From Hormoscilla sp. GUM202 (lineage in GTDB: Bacteria > Cyanobacteriota > Cyanobacteriia > Cyanobacteriales > Desertifilaceae): 64,000 nt of DNA. The DNA lies in the NCBI GenBank assembly GCA_005518205.2, contig RFFC02000005.1:190310-254309 (forward strand), in the 5' to 3' direction. A program made the position numbers and the translations under genes. The notes under the pieces were generated by a model. The model saw nothing but the letters and a program-made list of their open reading frames with translations, ran no database searches and had not been told where the DNA came from. Positions 41,793 through 50,526 of this stretch are shown piece after piece (position 1 is the stretch's first letter; each line of letters opens with the position of its first letter).

Positions 41793-42080
41793 TTAGCTTT
41801 CCGCTTCGCAATAGAACTCTACATAAAATTCCACCTGGCCGAGAGGTTCGACTTCATGTGGTGTCTGGGGCTCAACAATACCTGGTGAATATGGTGTTAG
41901 CACGTGCTCTTCTGGGGGTTCTGTGAGGATTCGATAGCAAAGTTGGCCAGATATGACACAAATTTTGCCCCAACTCCCCTCTTTTGTCCTGTGGCGATCG
42001 AGCAGTCCTTTGGGAATAGTCTCTTGCGTAAAAACAGGTGTTTCTCGGTAGGCTGTTACATTAGGGGGCAGTGTTTTCAT
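41793..42080 (-). CDS. DUF1971 cupin-like protein
   Basis: 95 residues: KTLPPNVTAYRETPVFTQETIPKGLLDRHRTKEGSWGKICVISGQLCYRILTEPPEEHVLTPYSPGIVEPQTPHEVEPLGQVEFYVEFYCE. It is a single small beta-barrel matching DUF1971, a domain also found at the N-terminus of some tellurite-resistance TehB proteins. The HR, H (PHEVEP) and E residues are placed as for a metal-binding cupin. Stand-alone function unknown. Confidence 0.88.
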   Translation of the reverse strand: MKTLPPNVTAYRETPVFTQETIPKGLLDRHRTKEGSWGKICVISGQLCYRILTEPPEEHVLTPYSPGIVEPQTPHEVEPLGQVEFYVEFYCEAES

Positions 42081-42834
42081 TGGGAATCTCCAAATTTCAG
42101 TCTAGATATCGCCGTCAAACCCTTACTTTGATAGCATATTCTCGTTGCTAGTTTCTAGCTAGCAACGACGATCGGAGGCTCTGCCTCGCGGCATTCTTCT
42201 CCCGGAGGCAGAGCCTCTCCCGGACGTTCCCTGACTCCGGCAGGGAACGAGAGATCGGGATCGCAAACCAAGTATTTATTCCTTGATTTGTCTAATCAGC
42301 GGGAAATTGCTATTCCGCAGCAAAAGCAACAGTCAACCGGGCCTGACTCTCAAAGAAGAGTTAGAAAGGGCCCGTCAAAAACAGCGGCGCCAGGGAATAA
42401 AAGTAGCTTTCCTTTCATCCCTGTCCGTTCGAGCAGGTTGATTTCTTCTCTGTATCTTTCCCGGTTCCTCAGCAAGTCTTGATGACTGTATAGTCCCAGT
42501 CTTGGCAATCTTTGCCTGATCTCATTATAGTACTGTTTGTACTCGAGCAGCATTCGATCGGGAACTAGCGCAAATGAGATTGCGAATTAGCCAACTCGAC
42601 GAAATCCTCAGCAGTTCCCCCCGTTCGTAGTAAAGACTTTAGTCTTTACCCCCCGTTCGTAGTCGCATCTGTAGGTTGGGTTGAGGCACGAAACCCAACC
42701 CCGTGCCGCGCTTTGTTGGGTTTCGCTAGCGAAGCGTGCTCTACCCAACCTACGCAGAGATATTTTTTATTACCCGATCGCGCACAGAGATAGTACAATA
42801 AGGACAGACTAAAATTTGCTTGGAAAAGATTGCC
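42081..42834. repeat. Repeat-rich gap before DUF29
   Basis: Hairpin GAGGCTCTGCCTC..GAGGCAGAGCCTC (about 42,174-42,213) and CGTTCCCTG..CAGGGAACG (42,225-42,249). GTTCGTAGTAAAGACTTTAG repeat at 42,625-42,660. TAGGTTGGGTT hairpin at 42,671-42,752. No gene is convincing; a TACAAT box near 42,795 could belong to the DUF29 promoter. Confidence 0.6.
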
Positions 42835-43350
42835 ATGACTCAAGAACTGACAGACATCAGAACCTGCATCCTGGAAGGTCGGTATAACGAGGCATTAATG
42901 TTAGTAGACGAACTGGAAGGGATGAGTAAGAAAGCGATTTTGCAAAATATCGAGAGTTCGATCGTGAGAATGCTAATTCATTTAATCAAAAACCAAGTGG
43001 AACAGCGTCTAACAACTTCTTGGGCAGCTTCAATTCGAGATTCAATTCTGAAGATCCGAGGATTAAATATCAAGGAAAATCAAACATCATACTACATCAA
43101 ACAAGATGAATGGGATGAGTTCCTAGAGGAAAGTTTGTCAGATGCGATTTTCACCGCCAGCGACGAAGTGGCCAATGGTGCCTATAATCCACGTCAACTC
43201 CAGAAACTGGTAGACAAAACCCAGATTGTCAAGACAGCATCTTCGTTTCTGAATTTGATTTATTCTCCGTCGAGTAAGAATTTACGAGATCTCATCTATT
43301 CCGAATTATTGAAATTACCCGGTGGGGAAGAGTGGGATAGAGAGAATTGA
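42835..43350 (+). CDS. DUF29 family protein
   Basis: 171 residues from ATG 42,835 (MTQELTDIRTCILEGRYNEAL). Family pattern: ELEGMSKKAILQNIESSIVRMLIHLIKNQVEQRLTTSWAASIRDSILKIRGLN and WDEFLEESLSDAIFTASDEV. It is longer than the copy at 29,309, with an extra C-terminal ~30 residues (YSPSSKNLRDLIYSELLKLPGGEEW). Role unknown. It is flanked by GTTCGTAGTAAAGACT repeats on both sides. Confidence 0.83.
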   Translation: MTQELTDIRTCILEGRYNEALMLVDELEGMSKKAILQNIESSIVRMLIHLIKNQVEQRLTTSWAASIRDSILKIRGLNIKENQTSYYIKQDEWDEFLEESLSDAIFTASDEVANGAYNPRQLQKLVDKTQIVKTASSFLNLIYSPSSKNLRDLIYSELLKLPGGEEWDREN

Positions 43351-43373
43351 ACGGGGATAAAGGAGCGATCGCC

Positions 43374-43434
43374 CGTTCGTAGTAAAGACTAAAGTCTTTC
43401 CCCCGTTCGTAGTAAAGACTTTAGTCTTTACCCC
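43374..43434. repeat. Tandem GTTCGTAGTAAAGACT repeats
   Basis: Two units, each with a GTAAAGACT(TT)AGTCTTTAC palindrome; another unit is at 42,625. They end at the stop codon of the Crp-type gene and may form its terminator. Confidence 0.75.
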
Positions 43435-44060
43435 CTCATGCTAGGCCGAATAATTATATGACGTTGCCAGTCAATATTCAGCCAACCCTCCTGGCGCAAT
43501 TCACCCAAGATCCTAGTGACAGTAACGCGGGTAGTACCGATCGCATTAGCTAAATGCTGGTGAGTCAGCTTCACATTCAGGCGAGTGCCCTCCGATACTG
43601 GCTGACCGATTTCCTCCTTTAACAATAGCAGCAGATGCACGAGTCGGTCTTTAACCCGCCGATGGCCCACTAACGCCAACATGGCCTCCGTTTGCCGCAA
43701 CCGGCGGTTCAGTTGACGCCAAATACTTTGGGCCAGGGTAGGAGACTGGTCCACCTCCGATACCGTCAAACGCATTAAATCCACATCTGATAGGGCCGTT
43801 GCGTAGTAGGCATCGATCGCCGTCAGAGGCAGACCAAAGGGCATATAATCGGCGGCCAAACCCAGCAAACCCTCTTCCCCACTGGGATAGAGAATATTCA
43901 ATTGCACCACACCCCGATAGACCACCCAGATATCCCGATCGCCCATGGGAATATTTTGACCGCTACAGAAAAAGCTGAGATTGCGTTCTTGATAGATTTC
44001 TTCCAGCAACTGACGTAAATCTCGTTCATCAACTGCCTCTGACGCCAAAGAATAGACCAT
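43428..44060 (-). CDS. Crp/Fnr-family transcription regulator
   Basis: 210 residues. A cNMP-binding-like domain (residues 15-125: SFFCSGQNIPMGDRDIWVVYRGVVQLNILYPSGEEGLLGL, FGLPLTAIDAYYATALSDVDLMRLTVSEV), a long dimer helix (RRLRQTEAMLALVGHRRVKDRLVHLLLLLKEEI), and the winged helix-turn-helix LTHQHLANAIGTTRVTVTRILGELRQEGWLNI, which is the same in type as NtcA (TRVTVTRLLG). It is not NtcA itself: the N-terminal ligand region differs strongly. No Fnr-like cysteine cluster. The cyclic-nucleotide arginine pattern is not clear, so its signal is unknown. Confidence 0.85.
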   Translation of the reverse strand: MVYSLASEAVDERDLRQLLEEIYQERNLSFFCSGQNIPMGDRDIWVVYRGVVQLNILYPSGEEGLLGLAADYMPFGLPLTAIDAYYATALSDVDLMRLTVSEVDQSPTLAQSIWRQLNRRLRQTEAMLALVGHRRVKDRLVHLLLLLKEEIGQPVSEGTRLNVKLTHQHLANAIGTTRVTVTRILGELRQEGWLNIDWQRHIIIRPSMRG

Positions 44061-44142
44061 ATCACTTACCCGGGGTTAAAAACTCGGCTACTATTTTATA
44101 TCTGACAGCTCAAGAATAGGTTATTTCTAGGTTTACTGGAGG

Positions 44143-45579
44143 TTAAGATTTGGTTTTGGTACAGTTATCGCAGTGACCGCAGCGATAATTAGCAGCAGGA
44201 GTAAAGCCGAAGGCCGTTAATAAAAACTTCCAGCGACAATCACGGGTTGTCAGATACTTTTCCATTAGTAGGGCGGCCCGGGATTGGTCCGATGGCTGCC
44301 CTTTTACCGAGCGATCGATCTTATAATGGAAAGGATCGATCCATTTTAGCTGTCCGCTGCTGTGGAGAAGAGAAAGGGCGATCGGGCCATCCTTAAATTC
44401 AACTGTCACAGAGTCAACATTGCCCTTAACGGGGAGATTTTTGGCCAATTGCTGAGCCTTTTGATATTGCTGGCGCATTTTATCCGTAAAAAACTGCCGT
44501 CGTTGCTTATCTGCCGGGTCCAACAATCCCGTCGGTTCGCTAATCAGGGTGAGGGCATCAGCCGGTTTACCATCTCTGCCACCACGTCCCACTTCTTGGA
44601 CATATTCCGATAATAGCAGAGGCGAGTGGAAATGAATCACCCAGCGGACATCGGGCTTATTTATCCCCATGCCAAAGGCGCAAGTACAGACAACAAACTG
44701 AATCTTACCACTCTGCCAATCCTTTTCAATAGCACGGCGTTCGTCGGGACTCAACCCCGCGTGGTAAGCAGCGGTCTGGAAGCGACTTTCCCCCAGCCAC
44801 CCCGCCAGTTCCTCGCTATCTCGCCTAGTTCTAACATACACTAAACCAGATTGTTTCCGTCTAGCTTGGATATACTTTAACAACTGTTGGCGGCGTCCCC
44901 GGGGAGTCCAGACAATTTGCACTTTTAAGTTTAAGTTAGCACGATAGGGGTTGAGTAAGAAAGGTTGGGGTTTGCGCAGTTGTAAGACTTCGCGAATAAT
45001 CTGCTGTGCATCCGGGTCCGCCGTCGCCGTGAAAGCCGCGATCGGGAGTTTCGACCCCGGCGGTTTCGACTGTAACAAAGCGGGACGGACAGCCCCCAAC
45101 CGGCGATAAGCGGGACGAAAAGTTTCCCCCCACTGTACCAGACAATGAGCTTCATCGAGAATCAAGCCATTAATCTGCAACTGGGGTTGAGACAACCGTT
45201 CCCAAACCGGGGGACTCAACAAGGTTTCTGGGGAAAGGTAAAGTAACCGCAACTGTTGTTTTTCCAATGCTTGCAGAGTTTTTTTCTTATCTCTGCTTGA
45301 CAATTCACTATGAATTAAAGCCGCATGTAGCTGTAGCTGACGTAATTCTTGCACCTGATTTTCCATCAGGGCCACCAGGGGAGAAACCACCAGAGTCACT
45401 CCCGATTGTAGCAAAGCTGGGAGTTGGAAGCAAATCGACTTTCCCCCACCGGTTGGCATCACGATCAAAGCATCCCGTTGTGCCAAGAGACTGCGAATAA
45501 TTTCCCCTTGCGGCGGGCGAAAATCGGCATAACCCCAAATTCTCTGGAACTCCGCCCGGACCTCGTTGAAATCTATCAT
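44143..45579 (-). CDS. recQ: RecQ-family ATP-dependent DNA helicase
   Basis: 478 residues. Motifs in order: IWGYADFRPPQGEIIRSLLAQRDALIVMPTGGGKSICFQLPAL (0, I), LVVSPLVALMENQV (Ia), LILDEAHCLVQWGETFRPAYRRL (II, DEAH), IAAFTATADPDAQ (III), QSGLVYVRTRRDSEELAGWL (IV), FVVCTCAFGMGINKPDVRWVIH (V) and EYVQEVGRGGRDGKPADALTL (VI). The C-terminal zinc-binding region ends CRWKFLLTAFGFTP..YRCGHCDNCTK. It lacks the HRDC domain, as many short cyanobacterial RecQ do. Acts in recombination and repair. Confidence 0.92.
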   Translation of the reverse strand: MIDFNEVRAEFQRIWGYADFRPPQGEIIRSLLAQRDALIVMPTGGGKSICFQLPALLQSGVTLVVSPLVALMENQVQELRQLQLHAALIHSELSSRDKKKTLQALEKQQLRLLYLSPETLLSPPVWERLSQPQLQINGLILDEAHCLVQWGETFRPAYRRLGAVRPALLQSKPPGSKLPIAAFTATADPDAQQIIREVLQLRKPQPFLLNPYRANLNLKVQIVWTPRGRRQQLLKYIQARRKQSGLVYVRTRRDSEELAGWLGESRFQTAAYHAGLSPDERRAIEKDWQSGKIQFVVCTCAFGMGINKPDVRWVIHFHSPLLLSEYVQEVGRGGRDGKPADALTLISEPTGLLDPADKQRRQFFTDKMRQQYQKAQQLAKNLPVKGNVDSVTVEFKDGPIALSLLHSSGQLKWIDPFHYKIDRSVKGQPSDQSRAALLMEKYLTTRDCRWKFLLTAFGFTPAANYRCGHCDNCTKTKS

Positions 45580-45607
45580 GTCAATACCTACTTTTTCTTG
45601 CTTTCCC

Positions 45608-45668
45608 GGTAGCCCGCCGGGGGTTCAAACCCCCGGCTAATAGCTAAAGTCGGTTAAAACCGACTACA
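45608..45668. repeat. R1 dispersed palindrome copy
   Basis: CCGCCGGGGGTTCAAACCCC followed by CGGCTAATAGCTAAAGTCGG and TTAAAACCGACT: the two-hairpin R1 unit in its standard form. Confidence 0.9.
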
Positions 45669-45693
45669 AACATTGTCTATCTATTATAGCATT

Positions 45694-45831
45694 TTTTCTC
45701 TCGTTACCAGGGTCTCCCTGGTAATGCTATTCTAGAGGCTCTGCCTCTTAAAGTCAAATCAATTTTCTCTCGTTACCAGGGTCTCCCTGGTAACGCTATT
45801 CTAGAGGCTCTGCCTCTTGTTGTCAAATCAA
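45694..45831. repeat. 69-bp tandem duplication
   Basis: Two direct copies with two or three differences. Each holds GTTACCAGGGTCTCCCTGGTAA, a palindrome, and AGAGGCTCTGCCTCT, another. The second copy ends at the stop of the cyclo-ligase gene, so the pair may be its terminator. Relatives of the first palindrome are at 640 and 58,025. Confidence 0.9.
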
Positions 45832-46391
45832 GCATCCGAGATGATTTGCCTCAAACCTTTTTCCGTACAAACAGCTTGTAAGGGACGGTCCCATGGTTCT
45901 GTAGGTAACAGTGGGAAAAAGGCTTCCTCAAAGATAATGCCGATCGTCCGATGAGATGACCATTCCGAGTCCGCACTCAGGAGGCGATCGTAAAAACCCC
46001 CGCCATAACCCAAACGATAGCCGCGTTCGTCACAGGCGATCGCGGGTACGAGGATTAAATCTACCGCATCGGGCTGTAGGGTGGGGGAATCAGTTGAGGG
46101 TTCAAAAATGCCATAAATATTTTTTTCCAGGGGTTCTCCGGGCTTCCATGCGTGCCAGGAAAGACATTTATCCACGCATCTAGGAAATCCCCAAGTATGG
46201 TTATCTGTAAACAGGGGACTCAGGTCTGGTTCTTGGCGAAAGCTGAAGTAAGCTAGCACCGTTCTCGCCTCCGCAAACAAAGGTGAAGATTGCAGGTGGC
46301 TACAGATGCGATCGCTCTTTTCGCGCCATTCTTCCACTGACATATCCTTGCGGGTTTTGAGGAGCGATCGTCTGAATTTTGCTTTTTCCAT
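45828..46391 (-). CDS. 5-formyltetrahydrofolate cyclo-ligase
   Basis: 187 residues; converts 5-formyl-THF to 5,10-methenyl-THF with ATP. Seen: KAKFRRSLLKTRKDMS (N-terminal KxxxRR), FSFRQEPDLSPLF, the central IYGIFEPS (substrate-binding), and DLILVPAIACDERGYRLGYGGGFYDRLLS, the family signature with the GYGGGFYDR nucleotide site. LPTEPWDRPLQAVCTEKG ends the domain as usual. Confidence 0.95.
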   Translation of the reverse strand: MEKAKFRRSLLKTRKDMSVEEWREKSDRICSHLQSSPLFAEARTVLAYFSFRQEPDLSPLFTDNHTWGFPRCVDKCLSWHAWKPGEPLEKNIYGIFEPSTDSPTLQPDAVDLILVPAIACDERGYRLGYGGGFYDRLLSADSEWSSHRTIGIIFEEAFFPLLPTEPWDRPLQAVCTEKGLRQIISDA

Positions 46392-46426
46392 TATGATCTA
46401 TTAACATAGGGTATATCTGGATTATC

Positions 46427-46747
46427 TCATACTGCTATTCCTTCTCTGCGAACATTTCTGAAAAATCCACCATTATTATGCTGGAATCGATCCAGTGTGG
46501 CTAATACACAACTAATTAGAACATTATACTCTAGACAAATTTCTGCAACTGGAAAGCTAATTCGCTCATTTTCATCTCCATAATTAAATGGCTGGTTGAG
46601 AACAATTAAGATATCAATATCGGAGTCAGGTCTAGCATCGCCTCTAGCTTGAGATCCAAACAGCACTATTTTTACTAATTGTTCCCCATACATCCTTTCA
46701 AGGGCTTGGCGGAGTTGGGCGATAATTACTGTTAACCTATCTTTCAT
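46427..46747 (-). CDS. Minimal nucleotidyltransferase (MNT-type)
   Basis: 106 residues. VLFGSQARGDARPDSDIDILIVL is the nucleotidyltransferase signature GSx10DxD, in the form found in the MNT partner of HEPN-MNT toxin-antitoxin systems, where MNT AMPylates and silences the HEPN RNase (established for characterised pairs). No HEPN gene precedes or follows it on this strand, so it is an orphan or its partner is elsewhere. Confidence 0.88.
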   Translation of the reverse strand: MKDRLTVIIAQLRQALERMYGEQLVKIVLFGSQARGDARPDSDIDILIVLNQPFNYGDENERISFPVAEICLEYNVLISCVLATLDRFQHNNGGFFRNVRREGIAV

Positions 46748-47109
46748 CTTACTCCTCCATATAAAGCTACGTCAAGGTCTTGACAATTGGTACGATCGCG
46801 CTTTTATCCTCATGGGTTTTCTCTCCTTACCATGGGACCGGCGGAAAACTATTGCCTCTAACCCTCTGTCCCTATTTTAGAGTATATTTACCCTCATGGT
46901 GGGCGGTGCCCACCCTACATTTAGTAACAGATCGCCATATCAGTCTAAATTTTTATTATTTCTTTACATTGAACGAGAAAGATCGTGGCTATAATGAAGG
47001 TAGCGGCAAAACAGTCATCCACTGAACGCCGGTGCCGTCAGGCGATCGGTGAGAAAAACTCACGATTGTGCAGCTGACGAAATCAATTGCTGTTCCCGGT
47101 AAGATTATT
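46748..47109. promoter_or_regulatory. Gap with a promoter-like site before the S74 gene
   Basis: TTGAAC (46,971) and TATAAT (46,992) with a 15-bp spacer form a plausible but tight promoter. ATCGGTGAG..CTCACGAT at about 47,044-47,066 forms a hairpin in the leader. At 46,897-46,917 lies the GGTGGGC(G/A)..GCCCACC repeat also found at 47,769 and 47,820. Confidence 0.45.
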
Positions 47110-47745
47110 ATGATACCAAAGAAATTGATGCGCTCGATCGCCATGTTCATGGGGGTAGTAGTATTAACTAGCGTCCTCACATTTAAGGTTTTTGAAGCCC
47201 GAGCTAAAGCTGACCGAACATTCGGTACATTCGTCATTCAACAAGATGCCAGTGATAGTGCTTTAGAAATTCATCCAGCGGACAGAAGATCGACAAAAAT
47301 ATACCTACATGTCGCCGGAAACGACTACGGTTACTTTTTTTTAGGAGGTGACACCCATCTCAGAGGAAATGGACAACCGTCAAGCTTTCAAGGGGTTGTG
47401 AAAGCTTGAGACTTTCTCAAAAACTCCGATCGGCGCCTCAAGCAGAATATCAGCACTGTCGCCGATGGATTGGATAAAGTGTTGAAACTGAGGGGTGTAG
47501 AGTATGAATGGAGTCCTGAAGAAGAAAACGCCCAACCAGGGATGCATGTTGGTTTAATTGCGCAGGAAGTAGAGAAAGTCATCCCCGAAGCGGTCGCAAC
47601 TGACAGTAAAGGCTACAAAGCAGTAGCGTACATGGACTTGGTGCCATTATTGATTGAAGCAGTCAAAGAACAGCAGCAGACCATATCAGTCTTGCAGGCG
47701 GAAGTCAAATCCCTCCAAGATCGGGTCAGTTCCAACCAGGTTTAG
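47110..47745 (+). pseudogene. Peptidase S74 (endosialidase-chaperone) domain protein, interrupted by in-frame TGA
   Basis: One continuous reading frame runs from ATG 47,110 to the stop at 47,745, broken only by a TGA at 47,407-47,409. Residues 1-30 are a signal or anchor (MRSIAMFMGVVVLTSVLTF). The short central region has FGTFVIQQDASDSALEIHP. After the TGA come DFLKNSDRRLKQNIS and LDKVLKLRGVEYEWSPEE..QPGMHVGLIAQEVEKVIPEAV..GYKAVAYMDLVPLLIEAVKEQQ, a complete S74 domain with SDRRLKQNI and GLIAQEVE. The domain promotes folding of tail-fibre-like proteins and then cleaves itself off. Either a nonsense mutation or readthrough of UGA. Confidence 0.8.
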
Positions 47746-47768
47746 CTGTTGACTTGAGGTGACAATCG

Positions 47769-47844
47769 TAGGGTGGGCATTGCCCACCTTACGACTAATT
47801 TAGAGTATGATTTACCCTGCTGGTGGGCGGTGCCCACCCTACAT
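47769..47844. repeat. Two GGTGGGC..GCCCACC hairpin repeats
   Basis: GTAGGGTGGGCATTGCCCACC and GGTGGGCGGTGCCCACCCTAC in a row, of the same family as at 46,897. Confidence 0.7.
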
Positions 47845-47853
47845 TTTGCGATA

Positions 47854-48426
47854 ATGGTTAGCATGATGATTCAGACCGCTACGCCACCGCTGACATTAGC
47901 AGCGTTCTTGAAACTCCCAGAGACAAAACCTGCTTCTGAATTCATAAAAGGCGAGATTCGTCAAAAGCCAATGCCCAAAGGAAGACACAGCCGTTTGCAA
48001 GGCAAGCTTTGTGCTGTCATCAATCAAATTACCGAAGAACCAAGAATCGCCTACGCTTTCCCCGAACTACGGTGCAGTTTTGGCGATCGCTCCATCGTAC
48101 CCGATATCGCCATCTTTCTGTGGGATCGGATCCCCTTTGTCGAAGGCCAAGTCCCCGATCGCTTCGATCTACCGCCAGACTGGGCGATCGAAATCCTCTC
48201 CCCCGAACAGCAATCTAATAAAGTCATTGGCAACATTCTCTACTGTCTGGAAGCAGGCAGTCAGTTAGGCTGGTTCGTAGATCCGGACGATCTGAGTATT
48301 TTGGTATTTTATCGGGAACAACAACCCGTACTCCTTCACGGAAACGATCCATTACCCATGTTACCAGAAATTGAATTGCAACTCACAGTCGCTCAAGTGT
48401 TTGGCTGGTTAAAAATGGGCGGCTAA
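47854..48426 (+). CDS. Uma2-family (PD-(D/E)XK-like) protein
   Basis: About 190 residues from ATG 47,854; the frame continues 27 codons upstream through a repeat, so a later start is preferred. Uma2 pattern: LTLAAFLKLPETKPASEFIKGEIRQKPMPKGRHSRLQGKL, PELRCSFGDRSIVPDIAIFLWDRIP (fold Asp), WAIEILSPEQQSNKVIGNILYCLEAGSQLGWFVDPDDLSILVF. It belongs to a different Uma2 subgroup (KPASEFIxGEI) than the copies at 15,862 and 35,927. Role unsettled. Confidence 0.9.
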   Translation: MVSMMIQTATPPLTLAAFLKLPETKPASEFIKGEIRQKPMPKGRHSRLQGKLCAVINQITEEPRIAYAFPELRCSFGDRSIVPDIAIFLWDRIPFVEGQVPDRFDLPPDWAIEILSPEQQSNKVIGNILYCLEAGSQLGWFVDPDDLSILVFYREQQPVLLHGNDPLPMLPEIELQLTVAQVFGWLKMGG

Positions 48427-48529
48427 AACACCAATTTTATTTGGCGATGAAGGCGATCGCTCTTTTTGCCCCTGAATGTTAATTTTTGTAACCCGATCGC
48501 CATATTGTCATGTGAGCATTGCCCTAGGA

Positions 48530-48793
48530 CTATTCTGACTGCTCTACTAGCTTCCAGAACTCATCATGCTCAATTCCGCCAGTTGCTTCGATACGTTGTT
48601 TAGCTGCATCCATCAGCTGATTAAATCTGGGATTGGAGGCTAACATTAGGCTTTCTATCTCCTCTGGGTCTACCACTAGAGTCATTGTTGCTACAGGGCG
48701 ATCGTTCTCTGTAATCACGATCGGATTACCATCAGCTTCTTTCAGATAATCACTGAACCTTGCTTTGATTTCAGTAACCGGTACTTTTTTCAT
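48530..48793 (-). CDS. Phd/YefM-type antitoxin
   Basis: 87 residues. MKKVPVTEIKARFSDYLKEADGNPIVITENDRPVATMTLV is the Phd/YefM DNA-binding N-domain; the C-terminal half (LMLASNPRFNQLMDAAKQRIEATGGIEHDEFWKLVEQ) would wrap the toxin. It follows the VapC gene by 17 bp. Its own toxin (Doc, YoeB or PIN) is not next to it; the upstream PIN gene already has an AbrB partner. Confidence 0.9.
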   Translation of the reverse strand: MKKVPVTEIKARFSDYLKEADGNPIVITENDRPVATMTLVVDPEEIESLMLASNPRFNQLMDAAKQRIEATGGIEHDEFWKLVEQSE

Positions 48794-48810
48794 TGTTATA
48801 ACTCTTCTTT

Positions 48811-49221
48811 CTATTTCTCGAAGGGATTTTTAACTTCACAAGATGTTAGCCCATTCGCTTTTTTGATAAATTTTTCATCAAAACTGTACAAGCAATCGTG
48901 CTGCTGACTTTGAGCTAAATGAAAAGCATCCGCAAAATCTAAACCATTTTCATGCCATTCTATGGCTCTATGAACTAAATTTGAGTTTGCCAGATAAACG
49001 TTTGGTAAGCCAAAAATTTTTCTGAAAACCCTACAAATTTCGGCAGGTTTAAACTTGTAAGCAAACCTGAGAACCCATTCAGTTTCTAAGATTACTGTAT
49101 CTGGTATAAAAACATCCTGGGTTTGAAAAATTTCTCGACTTTTTTGGTACTGCAATTCATCGTCTTGAGTCAAAAAGCGTACTACAATATTAGTATCAAC
49201 TGCAACCATTCTTTTACTCAT
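48811..49221 (-). CDS. PIN-domain toxin, VapC-type
   Basis: 136 residues. The PIN-domain acidic residues are seen in VAVDTNIVVRFL (D), TVILETEWVLR (E), and NGLDFADAFHLAQ (D, D), and the fold ends CLYSFDEKFIKKA. VapC toxins are Mg-dependent RNases, commonly cutting tRNA or rRNA loops. Its start overlaps the end of the AbrB-type antitoxin gene by 8 bp. Confidence 0.9.
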   Translation of the reverse strand: MSKRMVAVDTNIVVRFLTQDDELQYQKSREIFQTQDVFIPDTVILETEWVLRFAYKFKPAEICRVFRKIFGLPNVYLANSNLVHRAIEWHENGLDFADAFHLAQSQQHDCLYSFDEKFIKKANGLTSCEVKNPFEK

Positions 49222-49471
49222 GCCATTGCTCCTTTATTCCTTGACCAATGGCATCGTTCATATCTTCTATGGTTTTGGGTGGACCTTCATATTTTAAACA
49301 ACCCGCTACCTCACTTAAAGTTGTTTGCGGAAAAGGCTTTTTCGGCTTAATCATAATCCCCTCGCCCGTGTCTATCAATATTAATTCTTGACACGCTTCC
49401 CAGCTGTAAGCTTTTTGCATTTCTTGAGGAATTATTATGTGTCCTTGTTGAGATACTATCGTGATTTCCAT
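49214..49471 (-). CDS. AbrB/MazE-type antitoxin
   Basis: 85 residues from ATG 49,471 (MEITIVSQQGHIIIPQEMQKAY); the frame extends further but this is the start of the swapped-hairpin AbrB domain. The C-terminal part (TLSEVAGCLKYEGPPKTIEDMNDAIGQGIKEQW) is typical of VapB-type antitoxins and contacts the toxin. Coupled to the PIN gene by an 8-bp overlap. Confidence 0.9.
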   Translation of the reverse strand: MEITIVSQQGHIIIPQEMQKAYSWEACQELILIDTGEGIMIKPKKPFPQTTLSEVAGCLKYEGPPKTIEDMNDAIGQGIKEQWHE

Positions 49472-49558
49472 GGGCTGACAACTTGAAAATTTTCTCTTGC
49501 TGCGATCGTATTCATCGGTAACCAAGAAACCCGGTTTCTTGGCCCCCCGGCGGGATGA

Positions 49559-50503
49559 CTACTCAGGATGCTGTCGATACCAGTCGATCGTATTTTTCAG
49601 CCCCTGCTTAAACTCCATCTGGGCAGTAAAGCCAAACTTCTCCTTTGCCCGTTCCGTATCCAAACACCGCCTAGGCTGACCGTTGGGCTTATCTGTTTCC
49701 CAGACAATTTCCCCCTCAAATTCCATCAATTCGCAAATTAATTCTACCAAATCGCGAATCGTAATTTCATAATGGGTTCCCAGATTAACAGGGTCAGACT
49801 CATTGTATTTCTGAGTCGCCATCACAATACCCCGGGCCCCATCAGTCGAGTAAAGAAACTCGCGACTGGGACTGCCATCGCCCCAGACTGGCAATTTCTT
49901 CTCTCCCCGTTGCTGGGCCTCGTGTACCTTGCGAATTAAAGCCGGGACAACGTGGGAACTACTGGGGTCAAAGTTATCCTCCGGACCGTACAAATTTACA
50001 GGCAACAGGAAAATGCCATTAAAACCGTACTGTTGCCGATAGGACTGGAGTTGAATTAATAGGGCTTTCTTAGCAATGCCATAGGGGGCATTGGTCTCCT
50101 CCGGATAGCCATTCCAGAGGTCATCTTCCTTGAAAGGTACGGGGGTGAATTTGGGATAGGCGCAGATAGTGCCCACACAGACGAATTTCTCTACCCCTGC
50201 TTGATAGGCAGCATGAATTAGCTGGGTGCCCATCATCAGATTGTCGTAAAATAATTCTGCTGGTTTTTCCCGGTTCAGACCGATGCCACCCACGTGGGCT
50301 GCCAGATGAATGATAATTTCCTGATTTTGCACCACTCCCTGGCAGGCATCCATCTCCCGCAGGTCGCAGTCCCGCGATCGGGGTATAGTAATCTTCTGGA
50401 GATTCGCCCCCGCCTTAGTCAATTGGTCTACCACCTGACGTCCCAGAAAACCCGCCCCACCCGTCACCAAAATCCGCTTATCTTTTAAATCTAAAACCGT
50501 CAT
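49559..50503 (-). CDS. fcl: GDP-L-fucose synthase
   Basis: Epimerase/reductase that turns GDP-4-keto-6-deoxymannose into GDP-L-fucose; 314 residues. Seen: [89 protein letters not shown] (catalytic S, Y, K; the active-site Cys is in GTICAYP), and [25 protein letters not shown]. It lies 23 bp after gmd on the same strand. Confidence 0.95.
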   Translation of the reverse strand: MTVLDLKDKRILVTGGAGFLGRQVVDQLTKAGANLQKITIPRSRDCDLREMDACQGVVQNQEIIIHLAAHVGGIGLNREKPAELFYDNLMMGTQLIHAAYQAGVEKFVCVGTICAYPKFTPVPFKEDDLWNGYPEETNAPYGIAKKALLIQLQSYRQQYGFNGIFLLPVNLYGPEDNFDPSSSHVVPALIRKVHEAQQRGEKKLPVWGDGSPSREFLYSTDGARGIVMATQKYNESDPVNLGTHYEITIRDLVELICELMEFEGEIVWETDKPNGQPRRCLDTERAKEKFGFTAQMEFKQGLKNTIDWYRQHPE

Positions 50504-50526
50504 TGTTTATCCTCCCCGAACATCAA

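Noticed and set aside
42350..42553. 67-codon minus-strand frame (MLLEYKQYYNEIRQRLPRLG)
   Set aside because: The composition is weakly protein-like, but the plus strand reads LKEELERARQKQ in the same place, which suggests decayed sequence of another gene; neither is supported.
43428..44060. ntcA, the global nitrogen regulator
   Set aside because: The helix-turn-helix is similar, but the N-terminal ligand-binding half is too different from NtcA; only family-level naming is justified.
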